A stretch of 64,000 nt of DNA, taken from assembly GCA_905183005.1 (NCBI GenBank), contig CAJJDO010000109.1, forward strand, positions 212,671 to 276,670. The letters are read 5' to 3'. A model generated the notes under the pieces. It was not told the origin of the DNA, did no database searches, and saw only the letters and a list, made by a program, of their open reading frames with translations. Made by a program: the position numbers and the translations under genes. Source of the DNA: Paramecium pentaurelia (Eukaryota; Ciliophora; Oligohymenophorea; Peniculida; Parameciidae). Shown in pieces: positions 11,518 through 23,745 of the stretch; positions within the stretch are counted from its first letter, which is position 1, and each line of letters starts with the position of its first letter.

Positions 11518-13131
11518 GAAAGAAAAGTAGAAATATAGTTTATAAATAAATTGAAACAGACGCAATAGAGAAAGCAAAAGCCTAATTTAAAGCTAAGAAA
11601 GAGAGAAAAGAATAGCAATAAAGAAAGTTACCTCCTGTTCCAAAAAAACAGGATACTTAACCAAGAAGTTTATCGGTGTAACCTCCTCTTAAATGTTTAT
11701 CTGCTTAACCTAAAAAGTCTATGCCTTCTACATATTTCTATTATATAGGAGAAGGGAACAATAATGAGTTAATTAAAAAGTTACTAGATGAAAGATAAAA
11801 TTGGGTTTAGGTTAAAGATGCTAATGTAAAAAACATTAATTTTAAATGGTAAGAAACAGAAAAAGGATATGAATATAGAACTTTGGCAGGGAATTTAAAA
11901 GATTTTAAACCATAAATGCTTAATCATTTTGAGTTTCATGCTGAAATTTCAAATAAATATCACTTAGCATTAAATTTTAAGACATTTTGTGATGTAAGTT
12001 TGTCTATTAATTATAATCTATAGAAAAACTAATTAAATGTATAAGATTACATTCCAATAAGTTTTGCCATAGAATGTACAAATTAGAATTTGAAAGCTGG
12101 CTTATTTCAATTTTTAACATTTTATAGATCATATTGTCCTTAAAATCAATTATAAGAGTTAGATAAAACAATAAAATCATATTAATTTAAGTATGGTACA
12201 TAATTGGAAAATAAAATTGATTAATATCCTACTTTATTTGCTGGAGAGAATCTTTGGATATTTAAACCAGCAAATATGAATTAAGGAAGAGGAATTCATG
12301 TAGTCAGAAATTTATAAGAGATAATAGATATTTATAATAGATATTAGAATGGATACAAAGAACATTTATTGGAAGTAAAGAGAAATGAAAATAATGAAAT
12401 AGTAACAAAAATTATTTATATAAATACATTGATGACTGAATAATTTGTGATTTAGAAATATATTGAAAAACCTTTATTGATTAAAGGTAGAAAATTTGAT
12501 ATTAGAACTTATGTCTTAATAACATCTAATTTAGGATTCTTTTTCTTTAGGTATAGATTTTATTTACTATTTAGAGAAGGGTAACTAAGATTGGCTACAG
12601 AAACATTTGATGCTAAATAATAATCAAATTATGTTCATTTGACTAATAATGCTGTTCAATATTCACATCCATAATATGGTAAAACTGAAGAAGGCAATTA
12701 ATATAATTTTGATCAAGCTTCATAATATTTTAAAATTGATTTTAGAAAAGATGTATCATATTAATTTAATAAAAAAGGTAATACAAAAGTTGAAATAGAT
12801 ATCTCTTTTGACTTTTACATGTGTTAAAGGAAAGATAAATAAATATAAAAGGAAAAATTGTTTTGAAATTTATGGGATGGATTTCATTTTAGATGTAGAT
12901 TTCAAACCATGGCTTATTGAAGTTAATACAAATCCTAGTTTAGAAGTAACTAGTAAATTATTGGGATGTCTATTCCCAAGATTAATAGGTAATAACTTAT
13001 TCTAATTAATAGATGATGCATTTAAATTAACAGTTGATAGACTATTCCATTAATAAAAGACACCTTCAAAATATCCATTTCTTAATTATTCAAATGATGA
13101 AAACTTATGGGAATATGTTAGTTAACTTTGA
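11514..13131 (+). CDS. Tubulin-tyrosine-ligase-like protein (tubulin glutamylase/glycylase)
   Basis: 512 aa. TTLL enzymes add glutamate or glycine chains to tubulin in cilia using ATP and an ATP-grasp fold. Visible motifs: WIFKPANMNQGRGIHV near residue 237, QKYIEKPLLIKGRKFDIRTY, VHLTNNAVQYS, and the metal-binding end LIEVNTNPSLE near 442. A basic N-terminal 50 residues precede. Introns: 11994-12023, 12551-12574 and 12753-12777. The first two have lengths divisible by three and no TGA, but the neighbouring paralog shows a matching gap or intron at each place, so I treat them as introns. Substrate type (Glu or Gly) cannot be decided from sequence. Confidence 0.9.
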
Positions 13132-13201
13132 AATATTTATTATAAAAATAATCCTTGTTTTTTATCCTAACAAATAAACTAATTATTTATTAATAAATAT
13201 C

Positions 13202-15288
13202 ATGAGTGAAGAATAACAAAATAATAATGTAAATCAATTACCAAGTTTGGTTAATTTGAGATCAAATAGAAATGTCTCTTAGATAGATTTAAATTTTGCT
13301 TAAAGTATTATATACAAGAGTATATATTTTAGAAAGTAAAACAATACAATCTGAAAATTGGGAAATCTTATAAAGAGTTAAAGAAAGCCTGGAGAGTAAG
13401 GCTTTTAGTAACTTTTTCACAAGTTCCTTGGCTAAATTACCCAATTTTAAGAGTCCTTAAGAATTAGCCAAAGTTTTAGCTGATTAATTTATATAAAATG
13501 AAATCAAGAAAGGTAAGAAGAGAGAAGCTAAATCTGCAATTAAAATCTAAGTGTCTTAACCATAAACATCAGATAGTTTACCAGCTTTAAAAACTCCTTA
13601 AATTAAGTTAGAAAAAAATAAATTTATTCATGTTCGTTCAAAGAGTCGTGATAAATTAAGAGAACTAGAAATGATTAAAGAATAGGAGAGAGAAAAGGAA
13701 CAATAAAATAAAGAGAATAATAAATTGAATGAAAAGATTTTAAAATAAAAAAATAAATTTTTATCTAAAGATACTTAGAGATAAAAGGAATAAGATAAAT
13801 CATTCATTGAGCAACCATCTCCTCCAATTAAAATTTAAAAAAATATTCGACATACATTATCTATAACAAAACTCTAATCTCCAAATCCTATTGAATCCAA
13901 TTAATAATAATAACCAACAATTTATTCTTACTTTTTAGGTGGAGGAAATAATAGTGAATTAATAAAAAGAGTTTTTGATTATAGATCAGATTGGCATTAG
14001 ACTACAAATATGGCTAGAGCTAATTTTAGATGGTAATAATCTAATCATGGATACAAATATTTTAAATTGAATTGGCATAAATCTCATAAAGAATTATTGA
14101 ATCATTTTGAATTTCATCCAGAAATTAGTAATAAAAAGAATTTATTAATAAATGTTTCTGCTAGTTGTGAAGTAAATTGAATTTTTAATTAGATACTTAA
14201 ATTGAACCCTTTTGATATTATACCTGTTACTTTTGCTATAGATTTTACAGATGCATCAGTTGAATCTAATATTTCAGCCTTTTATAATTTTTATAATAAA
14301 AATGCTCCTGAATCTAAATAATTAAATAAGTAAGATGCCTAAAACAAACTTAATGAAATCAAGAAAAAACTAAGAATAGCTCCTAGCAAAGATAAAAAAT
14401 AATTGGAATTTTAAATGAGAGACACTTTCACTGGTCCAGATTATTTATGGTTATTAAAACCTACAGGATTAAATAGAGGACGAGGAATTCATGTATTTTA
14501 AGATATAGATAATCTTGTTGATTTACTTATTGATTATCAATATGGTTATCATGAAAAATAAATAGAAACATATAAAGATGAGAATGGATAAACTTAACAA
14601 AAGGTTGTTTAATATGTATTGAAAACATCATCATTTGTTGTTCAGAAATATATTGAAAAACCTTTATTAATAAAAAATAGAAAATTCGACATAAGAGTTT
14701 GGGTATTTCTGAATACTGATTTGAGTTGCTATTTTTTTAAGTATAAAGTGTGTTGCATATTTCATTAGAGAAGGCTATATCAGGATGGCATCAGAAGAAT
14801 ATAGGACAAATGATGTAGATAACATTTATATTCATCTAACAAACAATGCTATACAATAACATAGTGATAAATATGGATAATAGGAATTAGGAAATTAATT
14901 ATCATTTGATTAAGTTTCTCAATATTTCAAATCCAAAATTGATTTTAGAGCATAAATAGTAGAAAAAATGAAAGAAATGTCATATTTTGCAATGAGAACA
15001 GTAGCTACTAAAATCAATAAGTTAAATAGAAAATTTTGTATGGAGATTTTTGGTTTTGATTTCTTTTTGGATGAACTCTTCAATATTTATTTAATAGAAG
15101 TGAATACTAATCCTTGTCTTGAAGAATCCAGTCCTTTGTTATAGATGTTGATACCTAGAATGATTGATGATGCCTTTGTTTTAACTGTTGATCAGATATT
15201 CCCTATTTAAAGAGATCTTGTATCAAAATTCCCTGTTACTAACTATAGTGATACTGAAAATATGTGGTAATTGATAGAATTATAATGA
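13202..15288 (+). CDS. Tubulin-tyrosine-ligase-like protein, second copy
   Basis: 669 aa, starting 71 bp after the first TTLL gene on the same strand. Same ATP-grasp core: WLLKPTGLNRGRGIHVF near residue 400, QKYIEKPLLIKNRKFDIRVW, IHLTNNAIQQH, and LIEVNTNPCLEESS near 607. It has an N-terminal extension of about 200 K/E/Q-rich residues, and an insert of charged residues before the ATP-binding strand, that the first copy lacks. Introns: 13305-13332, 14172-14192 and 14741-14768. The second and third sit at places equivalent to introns 1 and 2 of the neighbour. Core sequence identity is moderate, so the duplication is old. Probably a tubulin polymodification enzyme of the axoneme. Confidence 0.9.
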
Positions 15289-15368
15289 TAGGTAATTGAT
15301 GGGAGAATTAACTGAAATACAAGGATGAACTATACATGATATAATTTTATATTATATATTTAACTAAT

Positions 15369-17225
15369 ATGGATTCAAACATTGTTACTCTAATTGAATA
15401 ATCCAATAAATACAATAGCTCTAAAACAAATTTCTTCAAAACTAAGTTATTTATTAGCAACAACCATTCTCCAAATAGAGAATATTCAAAACATGTAGCA
15501 TAAACAGAAACTGTTTAATATAATCGATATTAATCAAAAGAAATAAATTCTGGAAGAAATTCTAAGAAGATTTCCTTCAACACTTATTTGTTAAACTTAG
15601 CAAAATAGAATATTGATATGTTTCCAAAAATTAAATGTGATTTTGCTAATATTTAAATGGTTGATCTCCAAGTATTAATAGTATATTATATAGGATAATA
15701 GGTTCAGATTGTTTCCAAAAGAATTATATTAAATGAAAAAAGTCTAAATAATCAATCTCAATTCAAATTTTATTAAGGTATTACCTGAAGATTTGTTTGA
15801 TACATTTCCTTCTATCATCAATTTTTCTATTAGCAATAATTTAGTAGTGATGCTTCCAAGAAAGATATCTAATTGGTAATCACATCTAGAGATATTAGAA
15901 TTGAGTAAAAATAGAGTTTAAAAACTTTATCCATTAATAACCCTAATAAATTTAAGATCTCTCTTTATTTAATCAAATGAATTTCAATACATTCCAATAG
16001 AACTATAAAATTTAAAGAAATTAAATGAATTAGGTTTGGATTGGTTCAAATATCTAAATCCTCCTTTAGATCCTATTGTAAATAAACCATATATAGACAA
16101 ATTATTTTCATCTCTAGAAGAAAAATAAGTAAAAGAAGTAGAAGATCCTTCTCAAATTAATGTATCAGTATTATTAATATCAAGTTTAGTGATGAAGAGT
16201 ATAGCTCTTCTATTGGAATGAATTTTCAAGATTTTCTTGGTTAATTTTCAAATCTTTAGTTAAATATCCTTCCTAACCCTTAAGGAGGAGATAAAGAATA
16301 TTCAACTACTATTTTACATAAGGCAGCTGTTGAATAAGATATTGGTGCTTTGTTATCATTGATATCTTATTATCCTGAAATTGTAGATTGTTAAGATTAA
16401 AGATAGAATACAGCATTAGGATTAGCAATTTAAGAAGAAAAGTATTTTAGTGCTAAAGCATTAATATTTAATGGAGCATCAGTAAATACAAATGCTGCCA
16501 AATATGGATCGATTTTGAATTTAGCAATTGTCAAAGGTTAAATCCATTTAATACTTGATATACTTACTTAAGGTGCAGATCCAAATTAAATGGATGAAAA
16601 AAGTAATACAGCTTTACATTATTGTATGGCATGTTTTGATAAAGATGTTTCAATTTATAAGTAGACATTCAATGCACTACTTAAAAAGAATATTAATTTA
16701 AATGCACTTAATCATGATGGATGGAGTCCTTTACATATTGCAGTTAAAAAGGGGAATACAGATGCTATTTAAGCAGTTATACAACACAACAATAAGAAAT
16801 AATAAAAATTTGATTTAAATCTTAAAGGTGGTAAGAAACGTTAAACTCCTTTGCATTTAGCTTGTTCAAATGGTCATTTTGAAATTGTTGCTATACTTTT
16901 ATAATAATCAGAAGTAAAATTATTTTGTAGAAATATGTTAAATTAAATTGCATCTTAATGTTGTTTACATAATTATAGAATTTATAAGTTAATCAAAAGA
17001 TATGAATATGAACAATTATATAGACTTCAAAAAAATTGGTAATTGTAGGATTAAGATGATTATTCAGTAAAGGACAATGATTCATATACAGATTTAGATG
17101 AGAGTATTTAACTATTTGATGGTTTATAACTAAAATAAATTAAGATTAATAGATCAGTTTTAGGTTGTCGAGAAAAAGCAACTGGATGTAAATTGAGATT
17201 CTCTAGTCAGCCACCTTAAAAATGA
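15369..17225 (+). CDS. Leucine-rich-repeat and ankyrin-repeat protein
   Basis: 603 aa. A polar N-terminus of about 90 residues leads to some five or six leucine-rich repeats (spacing as in LEILELSKNRVQKLYPL), then to at least five ankyrin repeats (TALHYCMACF, GWSPLHIAVKKGN, TPLHLACSNGHFEIVAIL). It ends in an acidic then basic tail. Introns: 15672-15693 and 16162-16184. Both repeat types bind proteins, so this is a scaffold. No enzymatic domain is present. Confidence 0.85.
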
Positions 17226-17258
17226 CATGGAATTAAAATTATATATATTTTATATAAA

Positions 17259-17558
17259 TCACTCTTATTTTTCATAGGTTTCAGGCATTCTTAATCCAAC
17301 ATAATTAGCAACCTTCTATACATCTGCTTTATAGTCTTTAGGTTTGCCTATATTTTCAGCATCCATTATTAAATTTTGAGTTTTGATGGCTTTCAAATAT
17401 AATTCCAAATTCCTCAAAATTTATTAATTCTCTCCATGTACTCTTGCTTAAACAGTGTATTTATAATATTTTCTCAATTGCTCTCTTGATAATTGATTTC
17501 CTAAAGATTTGAATAATTATCTATAGAGTAACAATGCTGCTAATTTCTCCTTACCCAT
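17259..17558 (-). CDS. LYR-motif protein (mitochondrial assembly factor type)
   Basis: 99 aa, no intron. The N-terminus carries LLLYRQLFKSLG with the LYR tripeptide at residues 11-13, followed by basic helices, the layout of LYRM proteins. These bind acyl-ACP and help build Fe-S proteins or respiratory complexes in the mitochondrial matrix (family knowledge). The start is the only ATG upstream of the LYR motif. Too divergent for me to name the member. Confidence 0.75.
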
Positions 17559-17586
17559 ATAAATAAATAATTTATATTAAATTAAA

Positions 17587-19884
17587 ATGGATGAGAAAAA
17601 TATCAATTTACCAGAACCAGTAACTAAAAATCTATTTGATAAGTAAATAAAAATATAAAATAATAGATCACAAGAGAAAAGAGAATAAGGAGGAGCAGAA
17701 TTAATTAAAGTACTTTAGAATGCCAATGAGAAAACATTTATAGAAATAGCAAAGCATTTAAAAGAGAGATATATATCATAACAATAATTTTAATATAAAA
17801 AAGGAGGATTACATGGATTATATTCAATTGCTTTAGATTTATAAAAAAAAGTATTACTTTACTATAATGAAGGATTAGGAGATGATTATCAAGAATTGTT
17901 TGAATTACATAATTGATCCAATGATTGATTGTATGAGAGACAAAGAAGAAAGAGTTAGATATACAGCTATTGAATATTTGTTTTTGACTTCTAAATTATT
18001 AGGTGATATTGTCTTAAATAAATTGGAAGAAATATATAAAAATTTAGTTCAAAGTTTTTTAGATCCAGATGAATCAGTTAGAAAAGCAGCATCATAATTA
18101 GATAATTGTTTAAAGAGTTTGGTAACAAGTACAGCACCTGAAAAATAGAATTTTAAGATATAGAATTTTGTTAAGACAATTAGTGCATAAATAATTTTCA
18201 AAAATTAATAAGTGAAATTGAATTTGATTTCATGGATTAATACTTTGAATTCAATTCCACATATAGAATTATTTGATTATATTGATGGTTTTTTGGTTGA
18301 ACTATTTCTTATGTTAGCAGATACAAATAATAAGGATCCATTTACTAATGAAGCTAAAGTAGCTGCTAGAAAATAATTAGAAGAATTTCAAAGAGATTTA
18401 GAAAGATATTCAAAAAGATCATCTTTTAATTAATCATAAGAATTGAAAACTCATAGATAAATAATAGACATATTACTAGATTTATGTTAAAATAAATAAA
18501 GTGATGCTCATGTATTATCTTAAGTATTAAATTGGATTATGGAATATTTGAAAATAGTTAGCAATGAATTAGATCAACCTTAGGTTTAATTTAATCAATT
18601 AGAATTAAGTGGAGGATAAATTATTAAAGGAATAGATTTAATGTCTAATATTTTTGAATAGAGAAGAGATTCTGTTCTTTAATCTGTTCTTATGGAAAAA
18701 TTAAATAATATTTTGAAAATTATACTATCTTTATTATCACTTGATTCATCTTAGATTGTAAATTAAGCATAATAAATAAATGATATGTTATTGTAAATTA
18801 TGGATAAAATGAAAGCTTCAGGTAAAGAATTTGTAGACATAATGCCAACAATTTAAGATATGCTAAAAGAAAAAAATAATCATACTGCAGAAAAAGCATT
18901 AATGTGGATGAGACATCTATTGAATACATAAACAGAGAAATTGAAACCAATGATAGAAAATATTTTAGAAAATGTAAAATAAATATTAATTTAATTAGTT
19001 AATTGAAAGATTAAAAGATGCAGAATGTTAAGTTGTAGAGAATGTTATGGATGTATTGGCTCGTATTTCTCATGAATAATATTTTGATATGGTTATAGAA
19101 AAGATATTAGATATATTCCATAAAAATGTTAATTTATTAAATAGAATGAGTTAAATAATTATAAAAAAACTTTGTGAATTTTGGAATGCAGAAGTAGTTT
19201 ATACTCAAATTTGTAATAAACTTTTAGAAAATTATGTGTATGTTGGTGATGATAATCTAGATTTAGCTTTTACATAATAATTAGTTTAATCATTAGAGTA
19301 TCTATTGATTACAGAACCTCGTTTATAAAATATAAGAATGAAGCTTAAAAATTATAAATATGAAAAGAATCAAAAAACAGCTAAATCAACATATGAATTC
19401 TTTATTAGCATATATAAAACATTTTGTTATAATGAAGTAAGTGCCTTATCATTATCTCTATTAATTGAAGAGTATGAACTTACTTACAATATTATCTTAA
19501 CAATTGCAGAACAAGAAACTAATTTAGAAATTTTAGTATAGATAGCCAGATTAACATTATTATTAGAATCACCTGTTTTTGCATATTTAAGATTATAATT
19601 ATTAGAATCTGCTAATCATCCTTTTCTTATTTAATCATTATAAGGATTAATGATGTTATTGCCTTAATCTCCAATTCAAAAATATCTCAAATCTAGACTT
19701 AAAAACATTGAACTATTTATAAAACCTGATTCGGATTTATCATTGAGTCGAGAGTATATTATATATTTTATATTGTAGAATATAAAATAAATTAGATACT
19801 TAATTATTATTATAATTATTCAAAAATAGCAAATAAGAATAATAAGATTTAAAAGACAATTATGCTAAAACTTAATTCAAATGA
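17587..19884 (+). CDS. VAC14: VAC14, scaffold of the PI(3,5)P2 kinase complex
   Basis: 739 aa, close to the usual 780-880. VAC14 is an all-helical HEAT-repeat scaffold that holds Fab1/PIKfyve and the phosphatase Fig4 on endolysosomal membranes. Residues 75-160 give the conserved VAC14 N-terminal block (YIIDPMIDCMRDKEERVRYTA). The C-terminal block has SPVFAYLRLQLLESANHPFL followed by LMMLLPQS, a signature of the Fig4-binding region. Introns: 17851-17878, 18974-18998 and 19754-19778; the last is needed to reach the TGA at 19882. Acidocalcisomes, phagosomes and the contractile vacuole are likely sites of action in a ciliate (inference). Confidence 0.9.
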
Positions 19885-20070
19885 ATATATATTTTTTATT
19901 CAATTATAATTTTGGATTTTTTTAAAAACTTATATATGGAAATAATTATGTTCCTTTAAGTAATTTCATAGTATATTATAATATTTAGATTATTAAGATA
20001 TTTAATATATTTTTGCATTTTTTATCAAATGAAATTATAATGATCATATTATTATTTAATCTAAAATTAA

Positions 20071-20889
20071 TCATTATTAAAAATTAACATAATTTTATAA
20101 TGACTCATGATATTTGACAAATTCTTTTATGATAGGATTTTTCATATTAGTCAATTAAACATTAGTTTTCAGATCAACATCTAAGAATTATTTAATTAAA
20201 ATAGTTGATAGGTTCATTTATTCTACAATTTATCCAGCTAAATTAATTTATCCTCTTGTTCTTTTTTTCTCAGTATATACAGTTTAATCTTCAATAGATT
20301 TTGCAGCTTCTATATATAATTGTTCTGATATTTTTTGTTATGATTTCAAATATAAAAAATCTCTACTTTTCAAAATACCAACACCTTTATGAGCAATATA
20401 TCTAATTGATTCATTATGCTCTAAATTTTCTTCTACTAAATTGAATTCTTCTATTTTTTTATCAATCATTTTCATATCATCAATACTGATATTGATATAT
20501 TATTATATTGTACAATTTAATTAAAACTGTGCTCTTAAAACAATAACTCTAACTAAAATATAATCTTAATTTTACATTGATTTTTCTGCTTTTTTCCATT
20601 CAAAGGCATACAATTTAATAGATGGTTAATCTATTAAGCAATTCCATCCATTTTCAATTGTTAAAGGTACTTTATTTTCATCAGTTAAGTCAATTATATC
20701 TTGTATCATTTATTCTCCAAAAGTGAGTGATGGTTTTGAAATAATAACACTTTAAATAGTTTTTCTATAAGCTTCTGTATTAGGTTCATACTCACTTTCT
20801 TCAGTATCTTATTTATGTTTTAATTTATTTTAATGATGTTCATTAGGAAGATCATCTCTTGCATTGCAGCAGACATTCATGTTTCCCAT
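20071..20889 (-). CDS. START-domain lipid-transfer-like protein with N-terminal acylation signal
   Basis: 272 aa, single exon. It begins MGNMNVCC: glycine 2 fits N-myristoylation and cysteines 7-8 fit palmitoylation. Residues 55-250 have the strand and helix order of a START (StAR-related lipid transfer) domain, including NGWNCLIDQPSIKLYAFEWKK early, a middle strand set, and a long C-terminal helix. START domains bind lipids in a hydrophobic pocket. Fold assignment is by pattern only. Confidence 0.65.
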
Positions 20890-20942
20890 TAAAAACGATA
20901 AATTATTTATTTAATATATATATATAATTGATATTATATAGC

Positions 20943-21009
20943 AAAATATACAAAATATAAAAATATACAAAATATAAAAATATACAAAAATATAAAAAAT
21001 TATACAAAA
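20943..21009. repeat. Short tandem repeat, 17-nt unit
   Basis: About three to four imperfect copies of a unit close to ATATACAAAATATAAAA lie in the spacer between the START gene and the Yae1-like gene. Both genes are on the minus strand, so the repeat sits between a start and a stop. Confidence 0.8.
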
Positions 21010-21357
21010 TCAATTTCCTAATAATTGATCTAAATCAACTTGATCATAATTTTACAATTATTTTAATTATTCACATTTGAATACTATGTTCTATGAAAAC
21101 AATTTAGAATTTTATAAAACTAAATCAATAGTCTATTCAACTTTAAATTAATGTTTAGCTGCTATGAATCCATCATTAAAACCTTTATTAATTAAATTTT
21201 ATTCTTCTTCTTCAGTTGTACGTACTAATCCTTCTCTATAACCTTCATTTTCTAATTTATTGATCATAATTTATTCATCTTTTTATGCAATTTGTCTTTC
21301 AATTTCTTTTTCATTGAGATTAGAGTCATACCAATCATCTTAATCATCATTATTCAT
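21010..21357 (-). CDS. Yae1-like protein (cytosolic Fe-S assembly adaptor type)
   Basis: 115 aa, no intron. An acidic N-terminus is followed by the spaced-glycine pattern of the Yae1 N-terminal domain: GYREG near residue 39 and GFNDGFIAAKH near 59. In yeast, Yae1 with Lto1 recruits the ABCE1/Rli1 apoprotein for Fe-S insertion. The C-terminal half is only weakly conserved helix. The start lies 23 bp from the divergent next gene. Confidence 0.65.
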
Positions 21358-21379
21358 TAATATAATTATAATATAAAAA

Positions 21380-22649
21380 ATGAATATTTAAGATGAAAAT
21401 AAAAAGATAGAAGCAATTATTTAATGGTCTAAAGAGTTGTTCAGTTTAGAAGGATAAGTTAAACGATTTACTGCAGGTTTAGAGTAATTATAAATTAGAA
21501 ATGAATGAAGTCGTATCATTATGTACTAAAGAGAAATATGAATTAAATTTTGTTTAAAATACAAAATCTAAAAGATGGATAGAATTAGATGTAATAAATG
21601 GTTATTAATATATATAGATAGGAATTAAATAAAAAGTAGAAGTTTATGCAAATAATGAATTATAAAATATAGATTTGATTGTTTTTACAATATAAATTGG
21701 TGCTTAATATCCAGTGAAAGATGTTAGAATAGTTTGTAAAACTACTGTATTTTTAATTATTAATTTAAGTTTGTTAGACCTACTTTGGCAGATGGAAGAA
21801 ACTTGATAGCTGATGTATTATTGTAACCATGGAATTACAAATTATCTTTAGTTTCCATAATTAAATAGATCCCATCATTTTTAGTATTTGACTTAATAAT
21901 ATGATTAATAGGATAGGGTACTATTGAATAGATTTGATAAGATTTATCTTTAAAATATTGGTCAATATTATTTAGGTAGTTCATATTCAATAGATGAATT
22001 AAAGGATTATCCAGATTTAGCTAGATTTCCAACAATTTAATAATAGAATGCCTTTTTCTAAAATATTTAAGTGAGGTTAGAAAATATTATTAAATAATAA
22101 GGTTAATTGGATTGAGTGATGCTCATTTTTATTTATTTGAAATGATAGAAGGAAAGGATGATTATGTAAGATTGATATTCAGAGCTCCACTTTAGAGTTG
22201 TGTATAATTAAAAAGAAAGAAAGATAATAGCACATAATTATCAATAAGTTGGAAGAATTATAAAAATAAATAAGAAGAATAATAAACATTTACTATAAAT
22301 GAATATGATAAATTTATTAGATTATTTTTAAGAAGATTGAATTAATATCAACATGTTAGAATGACATCTAATTCTTATATGGTATTTGGTGATTAATAAT
22401 TGGCTGAGAAATAGAAAATCAATTCAATTATGAAAAATCTAAATTAATTAGAAAATGAAATTGATAAGAAATTTAATCAATAGACAATTAATAAACTTAT
22501 GGATTTATATCAATAAGTAATAGTTGATATGAAACTAGGCAATTGAATTTTATTCATCTGCCAGTGATTACTTGTATGAGATCTATTTGAATAAATTACA
22601 GACATTGATACAGAGATAAGATGTATAAGTTATTTTATAATATAAATGA
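21380..22649 (+). CDS. E2/UEV-like protein with C-terminal coiled coil
   Basis: 381 aa after five introns (21458-21482, 21747-21769, 21884-21911, 22076-22101, 22517-22538). Residues about 75-140 follow the ubiquitin-conjugating fold: YPVKDVRIVCKT, then PTLADGRNLIADVLLQPWN, then a helix ending IIKQIPSFL. The place of the E2 active cysteine (before the D of the LDIL strand) holds no cysteine, so it would be a UEV-type non-catalytic variant. The rest is a beta-rich segment (SDAHFYLFEMIEGKDD) and a C-terminal coiled coil. Fold is inferred from pattern and may be wrong. Intron 4 is essential to join the two halves. Confidence 0.55.
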
Positions 22650-22690
22650 TAATTTTATTTTAACTACCTAATTTAAGATGTTTACAGGTG
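22115..22690 (+). repeat. Long direct repeat, copy 1 (copy 2 at 23183-23758)
   Basis: 576 bp that recur, as far as I can read without a difference, 1068 bp downstream. It covers the 3' part of the E2-like gene, the spacer and the first codons of the kinase. After the repeat the two copies drift apart at several percent. A single N stands just before copy 2, so this is most likely an unresolved assembly overlap. Confidence 0.85.
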
Positions 22691-23181
22691 AAAACATTCA
22701 ATTTCTGTAGTAATTACATTAATTGAAAGAAATATCCAAAATAGGAGAGGGTAGTTTTGGCAAAGTCTATAAAGCAATGGATTTAACAGACAAATCTATT
22801 TGTGCAGTAAAGGTAATTTCAACAACCATTAAGAGGTTATATCCAAAATAGTTTACAATAATACTACTCCTGAATAGGAAATCTATTTATAATTGAATCA
22901 TCCAAATATTGTGAGATGCAAAAGAGTATGAGTAAAAAATATTTATTAAGATTTCAGAAAACAAAAAATACTATTATATAATTATGGAATATATGGAAGG
23001 TGGTACATTATCATAGAAAATGAAAGAGAAACAATTAAATGAATAAGAAGCAGCAATTATTATGAAATCAATTTTGGATGGAGTAAACTACTTACATGAT
23101 AAATCAATTATTCATAGAGACTTAAAACCAGAGAACATAATGTTGACAGGAACAAATGTGAAAATAGCTGATTTTGGATTG
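22678..23181 (+). pseudogene. Serine/threonine kinase, copy A, cut off at an assembly N
   Basis: Starts MFTGENIQ and reads through the G-loop IGEGSFGKVYKA, CAVKVIS, HRDLKPENIML and IADFGL, then ends at the N at 23182. Introns: 22813-22835 and 22926-22950. It differs from copy B (23746-25193) by scattered, mainly synonymous changes and a few conservative ones. The truncation is an artefact of the join, not a mutation that I can see. The real gene presumably continues elsewhere. Confidence 0.75.
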
Positions 23182-23182
23182 N
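23182..23182. other. Single-N assembly join
   Basis: One N separates the truncated kinase copy A from a second copy of the E2-like 3' end that starts mid-codon. No biological sequence joins the two sides. Confidence 0.9.
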
Positions 23183-23717
23183 AGTGATGCTCATTTTTAT
23201 TTATTTGAAATGATAGAAGGAAAGGATGATTATGTAAGATTGATATTCAGAGCTCCACTTTAGAGTTGTGTATAATTAAAAAGAAAGAAAGATAATAGCA
23301 CATAATTATCAATAAGTTGGAAGAATTATAAAAATAAATAAGAAGAATAATAAACATTTACTATAAATGAATATGATAAATTTATTAGATTATTTTTAAG
23401 AAGATTGAATTAATATCAACATGTTAGAATGACATCTAATTCTTATATGGTATTTGGTGATTAATAATTGGCTGAGAAATAGAAAATCAATTCAATTATG
23501 AAAAATCTAAATTAATTAGAAAATGAAATTGATAAGAAATTTAATCAATAGACAATTAATAAACTTATGGATTTATATCAATAAGTAATAGTTGATATGA
23601 AACTAGGCAATTGAATTTTATTCATCTGCCAGTGATTACTTGTATGAGATCTATTTGAATAAATTACAGACATTGATACAGAGATAAGATGTATAAGTTA
23701 TTTTATAATATAAATGA
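23183..23717 (+). pseudogene. E2/UEV-like protein, 3' part repeated after the join
   Basis: Same sequence as 22115-22649, starting inside exon 5 (SDAHFYLF) and ending at the same TGA, with the same last intron (offset 1068). It has no start and is a fragment created by the assembly. Confidence 0.8.
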
Positions 23718-23745
23718 TAATTTTATTTTAACTACCTAATTTAAG

